From MGBC163016 sp910588905 (GTDB lineage: Bacteria; Actinomycetota; Coriobacteriia; Coriobacteriales; Eggerthellaceae): DNA of 64,000 nucleotides. Made by a program: the position numbers and the translations under genes. Shown one piece after another: positions 8,243-17,357 of this stretch. A model generated the notes under the pieces. It had not been told where the DNA came from. It did not search any database and saw nothing but the letters and a program-made list of their open reading frames with translations. Position 1 is the stretch's first letter. Every line of letters begins with the position of its first letter. The DNA lies in NCBI GenBank assembly GCA_948616985.1, contig CAPGDO010000006.1, forward strand, positions 1-64,000. Direction: 5' to 3'.

Positions 8243-9130
8243 ATGAGCACCCCCGGTTCCTTGGATGACATCCGCATGAGCGCGTCCATCTCCTATCAAC
8301 GAGAGCACGGGGCCCCTCCGAGGGAGGTCACGTCCAAGCTCACCCAGAACCGCATCCTGACGAACAACGACATAGATGCGCTCACTGTGTTGGAATACGC
8401 TGCTCAGGATATCCTGCAGAAATATCACGCGGCCATGCGTCAGATGGAAACGCGCCTTGAGACCTTAGACCAGGATCTGAAGCTGCGTAAGAGCCGCAAC
8501 CCCATCCATCACATAGAGTCTCGGATGAAATCCGTGCCCTCCATCTTCGAGAAGCTGGAGCGCTACGGCAAAGAGGCCACCCTTGACTCCATGGAGAAGT
8601 ACATCATGGATATCGCGGGCCTACGGGTCATCGTCTCCTATGTCCAGGATTCCTATGCCATCCTGGAATACTTGGAGCACCAGGATGACCTTGAGGTGGT
8701 TGCGGTCAAGGATTACATCGCTAATCCCAAACCGAACGGGTATCGCAGCCTCCATCTGATCGTGAAGATCCCCGTTTACTTCCTGAACGGCAAGCAATCC
8801 ATCCCCGTTGAGATCCAGATCCGCACTATAGCCATGGATTTTTGGGCAAGCCTCGAGCATGATCTGAAATACAAATCGGTCTATGAGATAGAGGGAATCG
8901 ATGTCAGCACAGAGCTGAAGGCCTGCTCCCAGATCATCAGCGGGGTGGAGAAGCGCATGCAGATACTGGCGAATGCCCTTGAGGGGAACAAGGCGCATCC
9001 TAAGCCCACGGCGGTCCAGCAAGCCAAGCAGATGAATCTGGCGAACACCTTAGAGGCTCCGGCGGGAGTGGCGGTGGATATGGCCGAAGAGGCAGTGAAG
9101 AAGCCAGCAGCCCCGGTGATTCCTTGCTGA
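8243..9130 (+). CDS. Small alarmone synthetase (RelQ/YjbM-like GTP pyrophosphokinase)
   Basis: A 295-residue protein with only the (p)ppGpp synthetase domain of RelA/SpoT proteins; no HD hydrolase, TGS or ACT domain. Recognisable pieces are RMKSVPSIFEKLERYG, DIAGLRVIVSY, the G-loop-like YIANPKPNGYRSLH near residue 162-175, and EIQIRTIAMDFWASLEH with the catalytic Glu region. It would make ppGpp or pppGpp from GTP/GDP and ATP without ribosomes, most often induced by envelope or other stress. The last 60 residues are family-variable. It is transcribed apart from the neighbouring amidinotransferase gene (87-base gap). Confidence 0.92.
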   Translation: MSTPGSLDDIRMSASISYQREHGAPPREVTSKLTQNRILTNNDIDALTVLEYAAQDILQKYHAAMRQMETRLETLDQDLKLRKSRNPIHHIESRMKSVPSIFEKLERYGKEATLDSMEKYIMDIAGLRVIVSYVQDSYAILEYLEHQDDLEVVAVKDYIANPKPNGYRSLHLIVKIPVYFLNGKQSIPVEIQIRTIAMDFWASLEHDLKYKSVYEIEGIDVSTELKACSQIISGVEKRMQILANALEGNKAHPKPTAVQQAKQMNLANTLEAPAGVAVDMAEEAVKKPAAPVIPC

Positions 9131-9217
9131 ATCCCTTGAAGCCCAGGACCAACGAAACTATAATCGCTTCGGCTCAGCCCATGATATATCTGATGAAGAT
9201 GAGAGAAGGGAACCTCC

Positions 9218-10363
9218 ATGCCTAAGATCGTCAATTCATGGAATGATTGGGATCCGCTGAAGCATGTGATCGTCGGTCGCTGCGACAACGGTATGATCCC
9301 CCCTGAGGAGCCCGCCTCCTCTGAGAAGGTGCCGGTAGATTCTGACATGCGGGGCATGTGGGGCCTTCGTCCGCTGGAGACGGTGGAGAAGGGCAACGCG
9401 GCTCTTGAGCGCCTGGTGAAGATCCTGGAAGACCGGGGCATCAAGGTAGACCGTCCCACGCCGCTGCAGTGGAATCAGAAGATCGGAACCCCTGATTTCA
9501 CGAACGACTCCATGATGGGCTGCATGCCGCCGCGCGACGTGCTGCTCACCATCGGCAATGAGATCATGGCCGCTGCTCAGTCCTTCCGCAGCCGCTACTT
9601 CGAGTACCTGGCCTACTGGCCGCTCATGGAGAAGTACTTCGAGGAGGATCCTGAGTTCATCTGGACCCAGGCTCCGCGCCCGCGTCTGACGGACAAGTCC
9701 TACAAGCACAACTACTACGATGAGTCCATCTCCATCGAGGAGCGTCTGGTGCGCACGGCCAACAAGGACTTCGTCACCACCGAGGTGGAGCCCATGTGGG
9801 ATGCTGCTGACTGGATGCGCATGGGCAAGGACATCTTCGTCCAGCATGGCCTGACCACGAACCGTGCTGCCATGGATTGGATGCAGCGCTACCATCCCGA
9901 CCTGCGCATCCATGCCGTGAACTTCCCGGGAGACCCGTATCCCATCCATATCGACGCTACGTTCGTTCCGCTGCGCCCCGGCCTCATCATCAACAACCCG
10001 GTGCGCCCGCTGCCCCAAGAGCAGCGCGCAATCTTCGAGGCCAACGATTGGCAGATCGTGGATGCGGCTCAGCCCGCGCACACAGAGCCTCCGGCGCTCT
10101 GCTACAGCTCAGTGTGGCTGTCCATGAATTGCCTGGTGCTGGATCCGAAGACGGTGGTGGTGGAAGCCTCCGAGAAGTACCAGATGGAGCAGATGGATCA
10201 GCTGGGCATGAACGTCATCCCCTGCGATCTGCGCGACGCCTATCCGTTCGGTGGCGGTCTGCACTGCTGCACGGCTGATGTGTATCGTGAAGGCGGCTGT
10301 GAGGATTACTTCCCGAACCGCGTATCCGATCCCACCCTCGTTCGTCCGGAGATGTGGGACTAA
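9218..10363 (+). CDS. Glycine amidinotransferase (AGAT)-like enzyme
   Basis: A 381-residue member of the amidinotransferase family with the pentein fold. All three hallmarks of human AGAT are visible: the DAAD segment at residues 195-198, His in PIHIDATF (H244) and the nucleophilic Cys in GGGLHC (C350). The enzyme family moves the amidino group from arginine to an amine acceptor such as glycine or lysine. The acceptor here cannot be read from sequence. Similarity to AGAT is strong through PIHIDATF, LSMNCLVLD and GGGLHC. It is monocistronic, with AGAAGGG before the start and a terminator after it. No creatine or natural-product genes adjoin it. Confidence 0.9.
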   Translation: MPKIVNSWNDWDPLKHVIVGRCDNGMIPPEEPASSEKVPVDSDMRGMWGLRPLETVEKGNAALERLVKILEDRGIKVDRPTPLQWNQKIGTPDFTNDSMMGCMPPRDVLLTIGNEIMAAAQSFRSRYFEYLAYWPLMEKYFEEDPEFIWTQAPRPRLTDKSYKHNYYDESISIEERLVRTANKDFVTTEVEPMWDAADWMRMGKDIFVQHGLTTNRAAMDWMQRYHPDLRIHAVNFPGDPYPIHIDATFVPLRPGLIINNPVRPLPQEQRAIFEANDWQIVDAAQPAHTEPPALCYSSVWLSMNCLVLDPKTVVVEASEKYQMEQMDQLGMNVIPCDLRDAYPFGGGLHCCTADVYREGGCEDYFPNRVSDPTLVRPEMWD

Positions 10364-10379
10364 CCTCCGATCGTGCTCG

Positions 10380-10408
10380 AAAGGCCCCGGTATCCCCGGG
10401 GCCTTTTG
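10380..10408 (+). terminator. Rho-independent terminator after amidinotransferase gene
   Basis: AAGGCCCCGG-TATC-CCCGGGGCCTTTT: a strong G+C stem followed by T residues, about 17 bases after the stop codon. Confidence 0.9.
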
Positions 10409-10635
10409 CTCTCTTCAGTGGCCCGCAGGGCACGGGCTCTTGCGGGTCCGTTCATCTCTCTTGACCTCTATCTCCGTACTTTCTCCATTTCTTCCTGGGG
10501 TTTCCCTTGTATCATCCCTTCTGGGACTTGAGCCAAGTCAACAGCTAGTTAGCAGCTCATTGGCCTCTCGACGGGGCTCTTCTGACGCAGTCAGAGGGCA
10601 ATGATCCGTAAATTGGCTGTTTGACAAGTCTCTTT

Positions 10636-10679
10636 GCTGAAGAAGGGTCTTCAGCGGCATCGGCTTCGCCCTGAAGACC
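10636..10679 (+). promoter_or_regulatory. Mutually exclusive hairpins in the transporter leader
   Basis: GCTGAAGA (10636-10643) pairs perfectly with TCTTCAGC (10648-10655). Alternatively GGTCTTCAG (10646-10654) pairs with CTGAAGACC (10671-10679). The middle segment cannot do both. The second structure ends just before the ribosome site (AAAAGGAGAG). It could be an RNA switch or simply a two-site operator. The rest of 10409-10697 holds TTGACA at 10621-10626 without a matching -10, and no gene. Confidence 0.4.
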
Positions 10680-10697
10680 GAACGAAAAGGAGAGATC

Positions 10698-12059
10698 ATG
10701 TCAGATCCAGCTGCAGGCAGCGTGCCTGCGTCCGCCCCGCAGGGCGCACCTTCGGATGCGCCTATCCCTGAGGTGACCGGTCCGGTCATCCGGAAGGTTG
10801 CCGTCTCATCATTCCTCGGCAACTTCATCGAGTGGTTCGATTACGGTTCCTATTCCTATTTCGCCACGATCATCGCAGCAGTGTTCTTCGCCTCAGAGGA
10901 TCCCACTGTGGCGCTCATCTCCACCTTCGCCGTATTCGCCGTCTCCTTCGTGATGCGCCCCATAGGGGCTCTGTTCTGGGGGAGCATGGGAGATAAGAAG
11001 GGCCGCAAGTGGGCGCTCTCCGTTTCCATCTTCCTGATGTCGGGGGCTACGTTCCTCATCGGTTGTTTGCCCAGCTATACGGTGATCGGATTGGGTGCGC
11101 CGCTGTTGCTGTTGCTCCTGCGCATGGTCCAGGGGTTCTCGGCTGCGGGCGAATACGCCGGTGCAGCCACCTTCTTGGCCGAATATGCTCCAGCGAAGAA
11201 GCGCGGTCTGTATTGCTCCATCGTCCCCGCATCCACGTCCGTGGGCCTGCTGGTGGGTTCCACTCTGGCTACCCTCATGACCATCTTCCTGTCCCAGGAA
11301 GCCATCCTCAGCTGGGGTTGGCGCATCCCGTTCCTCTTGGCAGGACCCCTTGGTCTGGTGGCCCACTACATCCGCACCAAGCTGGAGGATTCTCCTACCT
11401 ATCAGGCTATGCAGGATAACTTGGCGAAGAAGGAGCACGGGGTACAGCATCCGGTGCGCGACCTGTTCAAGCATCATTCGCGTGAGCTGATCGTCTCCTT
11501 CGGCGCGTGCATGCTCAATGCGGTGGGCTTCTATGCCGTACTCACCTACCTGCCCACCTACTTGGAGACTGCCGTCGGCATGCCTGCGGAATCCTCCCAG
11601 ATGGCCACCACCATAGCGCTCGTTGCCTATGTGGCCTTCGTTTTCATATCTGGCAAGCTCTCCGATACGTTCGGTCGCAAGAAGATGCTCATCACGGCGT
11701 GCGTCTTATTCGTCGTGCTCACAGTGCCTGCCTTCATGCTGCTGAATACGGCAGACTTCTTCATCGTATTGGCGGTAGAGCTGGTGATGTGCTTCATCCT
11801 CACCATCAACGATGGTACGCTCTCCAGCTATCTGACGGAAACGTTCCCCACGGACGTGCGCTACACGGGCTTCGCGCTCAGCTTCAACCTGGCCAACGCC
11901 ATCTTCGGCGGTACGGCGGCCATGATCTCCACCGCGCTCATCGCGGCAACGGGGTCTACGGTGGCACCGGCTTGGTACATGGTCATCATCGCACTGATCG
12001 CACTGATCGCCATGATCCTATCCCATGAGAACTCTCACAAGGATCTGGATAGCATCTAG
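10698..12059 (+). CDS. MHS-family MFS transporter (ProP-like)
   Basis: A 453-residue, 12-segment proton symporter of the metabolite:H+ symporter branch of the major facilitator superfamily. Diagnostic pieces are NFIEWFDYGSYSYFA in TM1, MRPIGALFWGSMGDKKGRK at the loop 2-3 motif, and SAAGEYAGAATFLAEYAP. Relatives carry proline, betaine, citrate, dicarboxylates or shikimate, so the substrate is open. The ribosome site AAAAGGAGAG precedes ATG 10698. The next gene begins 27 bases later, so co-transcription is likely. Confidence 0.92.
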   Translation: MSDPAAGSVPASAPQGAPSDAPIPEVTGPVIRKVAVSSFLGNFIEWFDYGSYSYFATIIAAVFFASEDPTVALISTFAVFAVSFVMRPIGALFWGSMGDKKGRKWALSVSIFLMSGATFLIGCLPSYTVIGLGAPLLLLLLRMVQGFSAAGEYAGAATFLAEYAPAKKRGLYCSIVPASTSVGLLVGSTLATLMTIFLSQEAILSWGWRIPFLLAGPLGLVAHYIRTKLEDSPTYQAMQDNLAKKEHGVQHPVRDLFKHHSRELIVSFGACMLNAVGFYAVLTYLPTYLETAVGMPAESSQMATTIALVAYVAFVFISGKLSDTFGRKKMLITACVLFVVLTVPAFMLLNTADFFIVLAVELVMCFILTINDGTLSSYLTETFPTDVRYTGFALSFNLANAIFGGTAAMISTALIAATGSTVAPAWYMVIIALIALIAMILSHENSHKDLDSI

Positions 12060-12086
12060 TCCAAAGCAGCAGCGAAGGAGCAGCGC

Positions 12087-14108
12087 ATGTTCGTCAAGAC
12101 CGTCAGATCCATGAGCCCGGGTGCCTGGTTCGCTCTGGGGCTCATTTCTCTGATCATCGGCTTCGCTGGGGTCTATGGATGGTCTTACAGCCAAAGCCAG
12201 TCAGGGGGGTCTCCCACCATCGAGCCTCTGTGGGAGGTCATCTTCTCGGTGCTCGTGGCCCTGGGAGTAGCGCTTCTGCTCTTGCTGATAAATGCGGGAT
12301 TGACGAAGCTGGCCTATGGGTCCCTCAATCGGGGGGATGATCCAACGAAGCTGGATAAGGTCCTGCCGAAGCTGTCGCCCAAGAGCGTGGCGCTCTTCGC
12401 GCTCATTCTGATCCTCTTCTGGTCTCCCTATCTGATAGCTGTGTTCCCAGGTGTCCTCTATAACGACACTACGGTGCAGATGCAGCAGGTTTATGAGGGG
12501 GCGCACCCCTTGAACATCCGCTTCGGCGGCAATTATCAGCTAGGCGAAGAGGAACTGGAAGCCGCTGAGAAGATGAATGAGTATCAGAAGCTGTCCTCTT
12601 CGCTCAGCATAACGGATGCATGGTTGATAGACCATCACCCGTTCGCGCTCACGCTCTTCTTGGGAGGTATCGCCTCGCTTTCTGATGCCCTGTTCGGTAG
12701 CTGGATGCCCGCCCTTGGATTCCTGATGGTCCTGCAGACCATCCTCTATGCTCTAGCGATCTCCTTCGCCATTGCCTATGTGCGGAAACGGGGAGCACCT
12801 CCGTCCCTCTGTCTTGCAGCCTTGCTCTTCTTCTGTCTGTTCCCAGCTGTTCCTTATTTCGTGGGGATGATCATGAAGGACTGCTTCTTCACGTTCTTCT
12901 GCATCCCCTATTTCCTCATGCTGGCTGAATGCGTGTTCACCAGAGGTGCCTTCTTCAAGAAGAAGCGAGCGGTGGTGGCGTTCATCCTTGTCGCCCTCCT
13001 CTTGTGCCTGACCAAGAAGACCGGTGTCTTCATCGTGGGCGCAACGGCGCTGTTCGGGCTCATCGCAGCCGTCGTGGCTATGAGGCGCGCGAAGAAGGCT
13101 TCCGCCGACGGGGAAGGTGCGAACGCGATCGCGGCCTCCCGGGCGGCTACGTGGGCCTTCTTGCTTCAAGGGGGCATCAGTGCGCTGTTGATGTTCGTCA
13201 TCGTGCCCTTCTGCATCTTCCCGGCGCTCAACATCATCCCGGGGAGCAAGGCGGAGGCCTTGGGATTCATGTTCCAGCAAACGACGCGCTCCTATGTGGA
13301 TCACGGTGAGGACTCGCTGACCCCTCAAGAGCGGGCTGCTATCGCTCAAGTGATGAGGGTGTCGGATATCGAATGGGACTACCGGCCCAAGAGCGCAGAC
13401 TATGCGAAGATCCGCGTTCGGGCGGAGATGACCGACGAGCAGCTCCTCGGGTACCTTGGTGCCTATCTCAGCATGGGAGTGCGCTACCCCGTGACCTATG
13501 CGGAAGCCATCATCTGCACGGCGGCTGGTTATCTGGCCCCGGTCGTTCCCACTGAACCAGCCATCCATACGCTGAATTGGAAGCTATCCTTCGACGGCGA
13601 CCGGCCGGTGCTCTGGCCGCTTGAGGCAACAGCGGAGTTCCGGGGTTTCATCCAGCCGCTTTGGAAGTTCCTCCAAGATATTCCCGTGGTGGGTCTTCTC
13701 TTCAACGGGGTCACCTATGCCCTTTGGATCCCGGGCGCACTCCTCTTCTTCTGCCTGCGGAACCGCTTGAAGGGGGGCATCCTGTTCGTGCCCTTCGCTT
13801 TGGTGACGTTCTTCTGTTTGATAGGCCCTGTCTATGACCTGCGCTATTGTCTTCCGGAGATATTCTGGGCGCCTCTTCTGCTGACCTTCCTGGTGGCTCT
13901 CAGCAAGAGCGTCTTCAAGGCTCGGGCTGATCAGGCGAAGGTCCTGGATATCAGCAAGCGCACTGATGCTCTCACCCAAGAGCAGGAGAGCGAGGCACAG
14001 CCGGGAACATCAGCCCCTTCGACGGACGAAGGCGCATCAGCTCAGGGAACCGCAACCCCTGCAGAGGATGAGAGCGCCTCAAGCCAGGAAGCCTGCGCCT
14101 TCTCCTAG
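12087..14108 (+). CDS. Large polytopic membrane protein (DUF6020-like)
   Basis: A 673-residue protein with about 12-13 predicted membrane segments and a soluble, Ser/Glu/Ala-rich C-terminal tail of about 55 residues. The segment SPYLIAVFPGVLYNDTTVQM and the later IDHHPFALTLF resemble DUF6020 proteins, which look like GT-C-type glycosyltransferases or envelope polysaccharide proteins. Acidic-aromatic residues after TM3 (NDT) sit where GT-C enzymes hold catalytic carboxylates. Enzyme activity is therefore conjecture. The gene ends inside CTAG shared with the convergent aminotransferase stop. Confidence 0.75.
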   Translation: MFVKTVRSMSPGAWFALGLISLIIGFAGVYGWSYSQSQSGGSPTIEPLWEVIFSVLVALGVALLLLLINAGLTKLAYGSLNRGDDPTKLDKVLPKLSPKSVALFALILILFWSPYLIAVFPGVLYNDTTVQMQQVYEGAHPLNIRFGGNYQLGEEELEAAEKMNEYQKLSSSLSITDAWLIDHHPFALTLFLGGIASLSDALFGSWMPALGFLMVLQTILYALAISFAIAYVRKRGAPPSLCLAALLFFCLFPAVPYFVGMIMKDCFFTFFCIPYFLMLAECVFTRGAFFKKKRAVVAFILVALLLCLTKKTGVFIVGATALFGLIAAVVAMRRAKKASADGEGANAIAASRAATWAFLLQGGISALLMFVIVPFCIFPALNIIPGSKAEALGFMFQQTTRSYVDHGEDSLTPQERAAIAQVMRVSDIEWDYRPKSADYAKIRVRAEMTDEQLLGYLGAYLSMGVRYPVTYAEAIICTAAGYLAPVVPTEPAIHTLNWKLSFDGDRPVLWPLEATAEFRGFIQPLWKFLQDIPVVGLLFNGVTYALWIPGALLFFCLRNRLKGGILFVPFALVTFFCLIGPVYDLRYCLPEIFWAPLLLTFLVALSKSVFKARADQAKVLDISKRTDALTQEQESEAQPGTSAPSTDEGASAQGTATPAEDESASSQEACAFS

Positions 14109-15286
14109 GCTTCGTAGGCCTCTTTGAGCGCTTTGAACGCGGGGAAGGAATCGCGGATGGTCTTCTGCGCTATGCAGTAGGACAGGCGCACCCAGCCCTG
14201 GACCCCGAAGCTATCGGAGGGCACGAGCAGGAGCTCGAATTCCTTAGCGCGCTCTGAGAAGGCGACGGCATCAGGCTCAAGGGCGCGTACCCATAGGTAG
14301 AACGCCCCTTCGGGCTCTACGAACTCATAGCCCAGTTCTGCCAGCCCTTCGGTGAGGATCTGCCGGTTCTCCTCATAGGTTGCCACATCCGAGGGCACAG
14401 CAAGGCACTCTGCCACCACGCGCTGCAGGAGCACTGGGGCGCAGATGTAACCCAGGGCCCGTCCGGCTCCGGCAACGGCCACGGAGATATCGGCAGCATC
14501 CGGGATCAGGTCTGATACGTAGATGTAGCCGATGCGCTCTCCTGGAAGCGACAGGGATTTGCTGAAGGAATAGCAGACGATGGTGTCCTCATACAGGCTG
14601 GGCACGTAGGGCACCTCAGCGCCGTAGACGATCTCCCGATAGGGTTCGTCGGATATCAGCATGATGCGAGTACCCAGCTCCTGTTCCTTGCGCTGGAGCA
14701 TCTCTGCGAGGGCTTCCAGGGAGGTACGGGTATAGACGGTGCCCACCGGGTTATTCGGCGAGTTGATGATGACGGCGCTCGTCTTCGGGGTGATGGCCGC
14801 TTCGATGGCCTGGATGTCCGGCTGGAATGAGGGAGTCAGGGCCGGAACCTCTATCAGCGTGCAGCCCGCTGCCTGAGCCCAGGTCTTGTACTCGGGGAAA
14901 TAGGGAGCGATGGCGATGACCTCATCCCCCGGGTTGCTGATAGCCGCCAGCGTGATGGCGATGGCCGAGGAAGCTCCGGAGGTCACATAGACATTCCCGA
15001 AGGTGGCAGGGATGTCGAAGTTGGTGCGGATGTGTTGGGCGATGGCTTGGCGCACCTGGGCATCCCCGGGAGAGGGCGTGTACTCATGCACCTTCACCGG
15101 ATCTTGGGCCAGCTGGGCTTCGAATTGCCGGAGCACCTCAGGCGGTGCAGGTACGCTGGGATTGCCGATGCTGTAGTCATAGACGTTCTCGGGGCCTATC
15201 TGCGCTTTGCGCTCCAGCCCATAGGCGAACAGTTCTCTGATCTTGTTCGGCTCCGCTCCCAGCTCATGCATCCGTTGGTTCAGCAT
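14105..15286 (-). CDS. Class I/II PLP-dependent aminotransferase
   Basis: A 393-residue fold-type I aminotransferase. The cofactor lysine lies in SFSKSLSLPGERIGY, and other family landmarks are NSPNNPVGTVY and SDEPYREIVY. It most resembles aspartate or broad-specificity aminotransferases acting on amino acids and 2-oxo acids. The start at 15286 follows AAGAGGAG; a long in-frame extension further upstream overlaps the divergent flavoprotein gene and shows no family similarity. A 75-base divergent promoter region separates it from the flavoprotein gene. Confidence 0.92.
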   Translation of the reverse strand: MLNQRMHELGAEPNKIRELFAYGLERKAQIGPENVYDYSIGNPSVPAPPEVLRQFEAQLAQDPVKVHEYTPSPGDAQVRQAIAQHIRTNFDIPATFGNVYVTSGASSAIAITLAAISNPGDEVIAIAPYFPEYKTWAQAAGCTLIEVPALTPSFQPDIQAIEAAITPKTSAVIINSPNNPVGTVYTRTSLEALAEMLQRKEQELGTRIMLISDEPYREIVYGAEVPYVPSLYEDTIVCYSFSKSLSLPGERIGYIYVSDLIPDAADISVAVAGAGRALGYICAPVLLQRVVAECLAVPSDVATYEENRQILTEGLAELGYEFVEPEGAFYLWVRALEPDAVAFSERAKEFELLLVPSDSFGVQGWVRLSYCIAQKTIRDSFPAFKALKEAYEA

Positions 15287-15322
15287 CTGCGCTCCTCTTC
15301 CGCGCCTCTTGCGGTCCTCGTT

Positions 15323-15328
15323 TACAAT
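15323..15328 (+). promoter_or_regulatory. -10 element of the flavoprotein gene
   Basis: TACAAT (within TTTACAATTG) 33 bases before the flavoprotein start, in the divergent intergenic region. No strong -35 was found. Confidence 0.35.
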
Positions 15329-15361
15329 TGCCCCATCAGGATACCGTGCCAAGGAGGACCC

Positions 15362-15997
15362 ATGAAGGTAATGCTCGTGAACGGAAGCCCGCACAAGTCT
15401 GGCACCACCAACCGTGCGCTGGATGAGATAGCGATCACCTTGGAAGCAGAAGGCATCGAGGTGGGACGCTTCTGGGTGGGCAACGAGCCTCTTTCCGGTT
15501 GCCTTGGTTGCGGGTATTGCGGCACCCATGGGGGCGAATGCGTTTGCCATGATGTGGTGAATGAATTCAATGCCCTGGCAGCAAGCTATGATGGCTACAT
15601 CTTCGGCACCCCGGTCCACTACGCAGCCGCCTCCGGTGCGCTCACGTCCTTCATGGATCGCTCCTTCTATTCCCAAGCCTCCGGTGGTCTTGACTTCTAC
15701 CCGCTGAAGCCAGCGGCCAGCGTGGTGGTGGCTCGTCGTGGCGGTTGCGCCTCCGCCTTCGATCAGATCAACAAGTACTTCACTATCCTGCAGATGCCCA
15801 TCATCTCGGCTACCTACTGGAACATGGTCTATGGGGCCAATGCCGATGATGCCGAACAGGATGCCGAAGGGCTGCGCACCATGCGCGTGCTGGCCCATAA
15901 CATGGCTTACTTCCTGCGGTGCCGCGAAGCGGCCCAGGCAGCGGGCGTGGCGCTTCCTCCGGTAGAGCCCCCGGCTCGTACGAGCTTCATCCGTTAG
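15362..15997 (+). CDS. Iron-sulfur flavoprotein (NADPH-dependent FMN reductase-like)
   Basis: A 211-residue flavodoxin-fold protein. FMN phosphate binding is seen at GSPHKSGTTN (residues 8-17). A compact cysteine cluster follows at C47, C50, C53 and C60/C62, matching the pattern of iron-sulfur flavoproteins that carry one 4Fe-4S cluster. GTPVHYAAASG is the second flavin-contact region. Such proteins move electrons between ferredoxin and small acceptors, including quinones or oxygen species, in anaerobes. The ribosome site AAGGAGG is strong. The next gene starts 18 bases downstream. Confidence 0.88.
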   Translation: MKVMLVNGSPHKSGTTNRALDEIAITLEAEGIEVGRFWVGNEPLSGCLGCGYCGTHGGECVCHDVVNEFNALAASYDGYIFGTPVHYAAASGALTSFMDRSFYSQASGGLDFYPLKPAASVVVARRGGCASAFDQINKYFTILQMPIISATYWNMVYGANADDAEQDAEGLRTMRVLAHNMAYFLRCREAAQAAGVALPPVEPPARTSFIR

Positions 15998-16015
15998 CCA
16001 TCGCTTTCGGGTCTC

Positions 16016-17263
16016 ATGGAACTCTTAGCGCCCGTCGGTGGCTTCGAGCAGCTCCAAGCCGCCCTAGCCTTCGGGGCTGACGCGGTCTATCTAGCGGCGG
16101 ACCGCTTCGGCATGCGGGCCAAGGCCGCCAACTTCACATTGGAGGAGCTTCCCCGGGCGGTGTGTGCTGCCCATGAGAGGGGAGTGGCGGTCCACCTGAC
16201 CTGCAACGTGCTCATGATGCAACGGGATCTGGCTTCGTTGCCTGCCTTCTTGGAGCAGGTTCAAGCGGCTGGGGTGGATGCACTCATCCTGGGAGATATG
16301 GGAGCGTTCGCCTTGGCTCAACGCTATGCCCCGGCCTGCCAGCTCCACGTGAGTACCCAAGCCTCAGTGGCCAATGCAGAAGCGGCGAAGCTCTGGCATT
16401 CCCTAGGGGCAACCCGTATCGTCTGCGCCCGGGAGATGACCTTGGAGGATATCGCTGAGCTGCGCGCGAACACCCCCGACTCCTTGGAGATAGAGGCCTT
16501 CGTCCATGGGGCTCAGTGCATGGCCGTGTCGGGCCGCTGCCTCATCTCAAGCTATCTCACCGGACGTTCGGGGAATCAGGGAGCATGTACGCAACCCTGC
16601 CGGTGGAGCTATGCTCTGGAGGAGGAGAAGCGCCCTGGTGTCTACTTCCCCATAGAAGAGTCCGGGGGCGATTCGTTCATCTTGAATGCGAAGGACCTCA
16701 ACATGGCGGCGCATCTGGATGCTCTGGCTGAGGCGGGGGTCGATTCCATCAAGATAGAGGGTCGCAACAAGAAGGCCTTCTATGTGGCCACGGTGGTGCG
16801 CGCCTATCGACAGGCTCTGGATGAGGGATATTCCCCTGAGGTGGAACGGGAGCTCCTGAGCATCTCCCACCGGCCCTACAGCACGGGCTTCTACTTCGGC
16901 GAGCCGGAGCAGGCTACTGATTTCGACGGCTATGAGCAGCAGACCATGCACGTGGCGGATGTGGTGAAGGCTATCGAAGGCGAAGGAGATACCCAGGAGC
17001 GCCTCTTCGCTCGGTGTCGGAACCGCTTTGCCGAAGGGGATGTGCTCGAAGTGCTGGAGCCCTACGGGCCTGTTCGCCAGGTGGTAGTGAAGGGCCTGTG
17101 CTGGCATCCTGATGGGGAAGCGGATGGTATGCGCCCGCGTCCCCAGGCGGTGGCCGTAGCTAACCGATCCTGTAACCTCTACTCCTTCACGTGCCCCGCG
17201 CCCCCGCCGTCCGGTTCGTTCCTGCGTACGCGCACCTACCGCCGCTCCGCGCGCCATAGGTGA
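16016..17263 (+). CDS. Peptidase U32 family protein (TrhP-like)
   Basis: A 415-residue protein of the U32 family, which despite its name mostly serves in RNA hydroxylation. HVSTQASVANAEAAKLW, FVHGAQCMAVSGRC, GNQGACTQPCRW and ISHRPYSTGFYFGEP are typical of the TrhP (YegQ) branch, which makes 5-hydroxyuridine at tRNA position 34 using prephenate-dependent chemistry. Four cysteines in the CMAVSGRC...ACTQPC area fit an Fe-S site. The C terminus (Pro/Ser/Arg-rich) is unlike the family and may be miscalled by a few codons. A second, larger U32 gene lies at 44869. Confidence 0.85.
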   Translation: MELLAPVGGFEQLQAALAFGADAVYLAADRFGMRAKAANFTLEELPRAVCAAHERGVAVHLTCNVLMMQRDLASLPAFLEQVQAAGVDALILGDMGAFALAQRYAPACQLHVSTQASVANAEAAKLWHSLGATRIVCAREMTLEDIAELRANTPDSLEIEAFVHGAQCMAVSGRCLISSYLTGRSGNQGACTQPCRWSYALEEEKRPGVYFPIEESGGDSFILNAKDLNMAAHLDALAEAGVDSIKIEGRNKKAFYVATVVRAYRQALDEGYSPEVERELLSISHRPYSTGFYFGEPEQATDFDGYEQQTMHVADVVKAIEGEGDTQERLFARCRNRFAEGDVLEVLEPYGPVRQVVVKGLCWHPDGEADGMRPRPQAVAVANRSCNLYSFTCPAPPPSGSFLRTRTYRRSARHR

Positions 17264-17302
17264 GTGGTCCGAATCAGTAGCACTTCTCGCGTCATCCGAC
17301 CT

Positions 17303-17329
17303 CTATCATTGCTATGATAGAGCCATAGC
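17303..17329 (+). promoter_or_regulatory. Extended -10 promoter overlapped by two small palindromes
   Basis: TGC-TATGAT (17310-17318) upstream of the 97-residue gene. CTATCAT (17303-17309) and ATGATAG (17314-17320) form a perfect inverted repeat across the -10. GCTATG (17311-17316) and CATAGC (17324-17329) form a second one. A repressor operator at this promoter would explain both. Confidence 0.4.
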
Positions 17330-17357
17330 AAAACCCCCAACGAAAGGGAGATGAGAC

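Noticed and set aside
15287..15898. In-frame 204-codon upstream extension of the aminotransferase
   Set aside because: It runs antisense through the flavoprotein gene; the family start and AAGAGGAG are at 15286.
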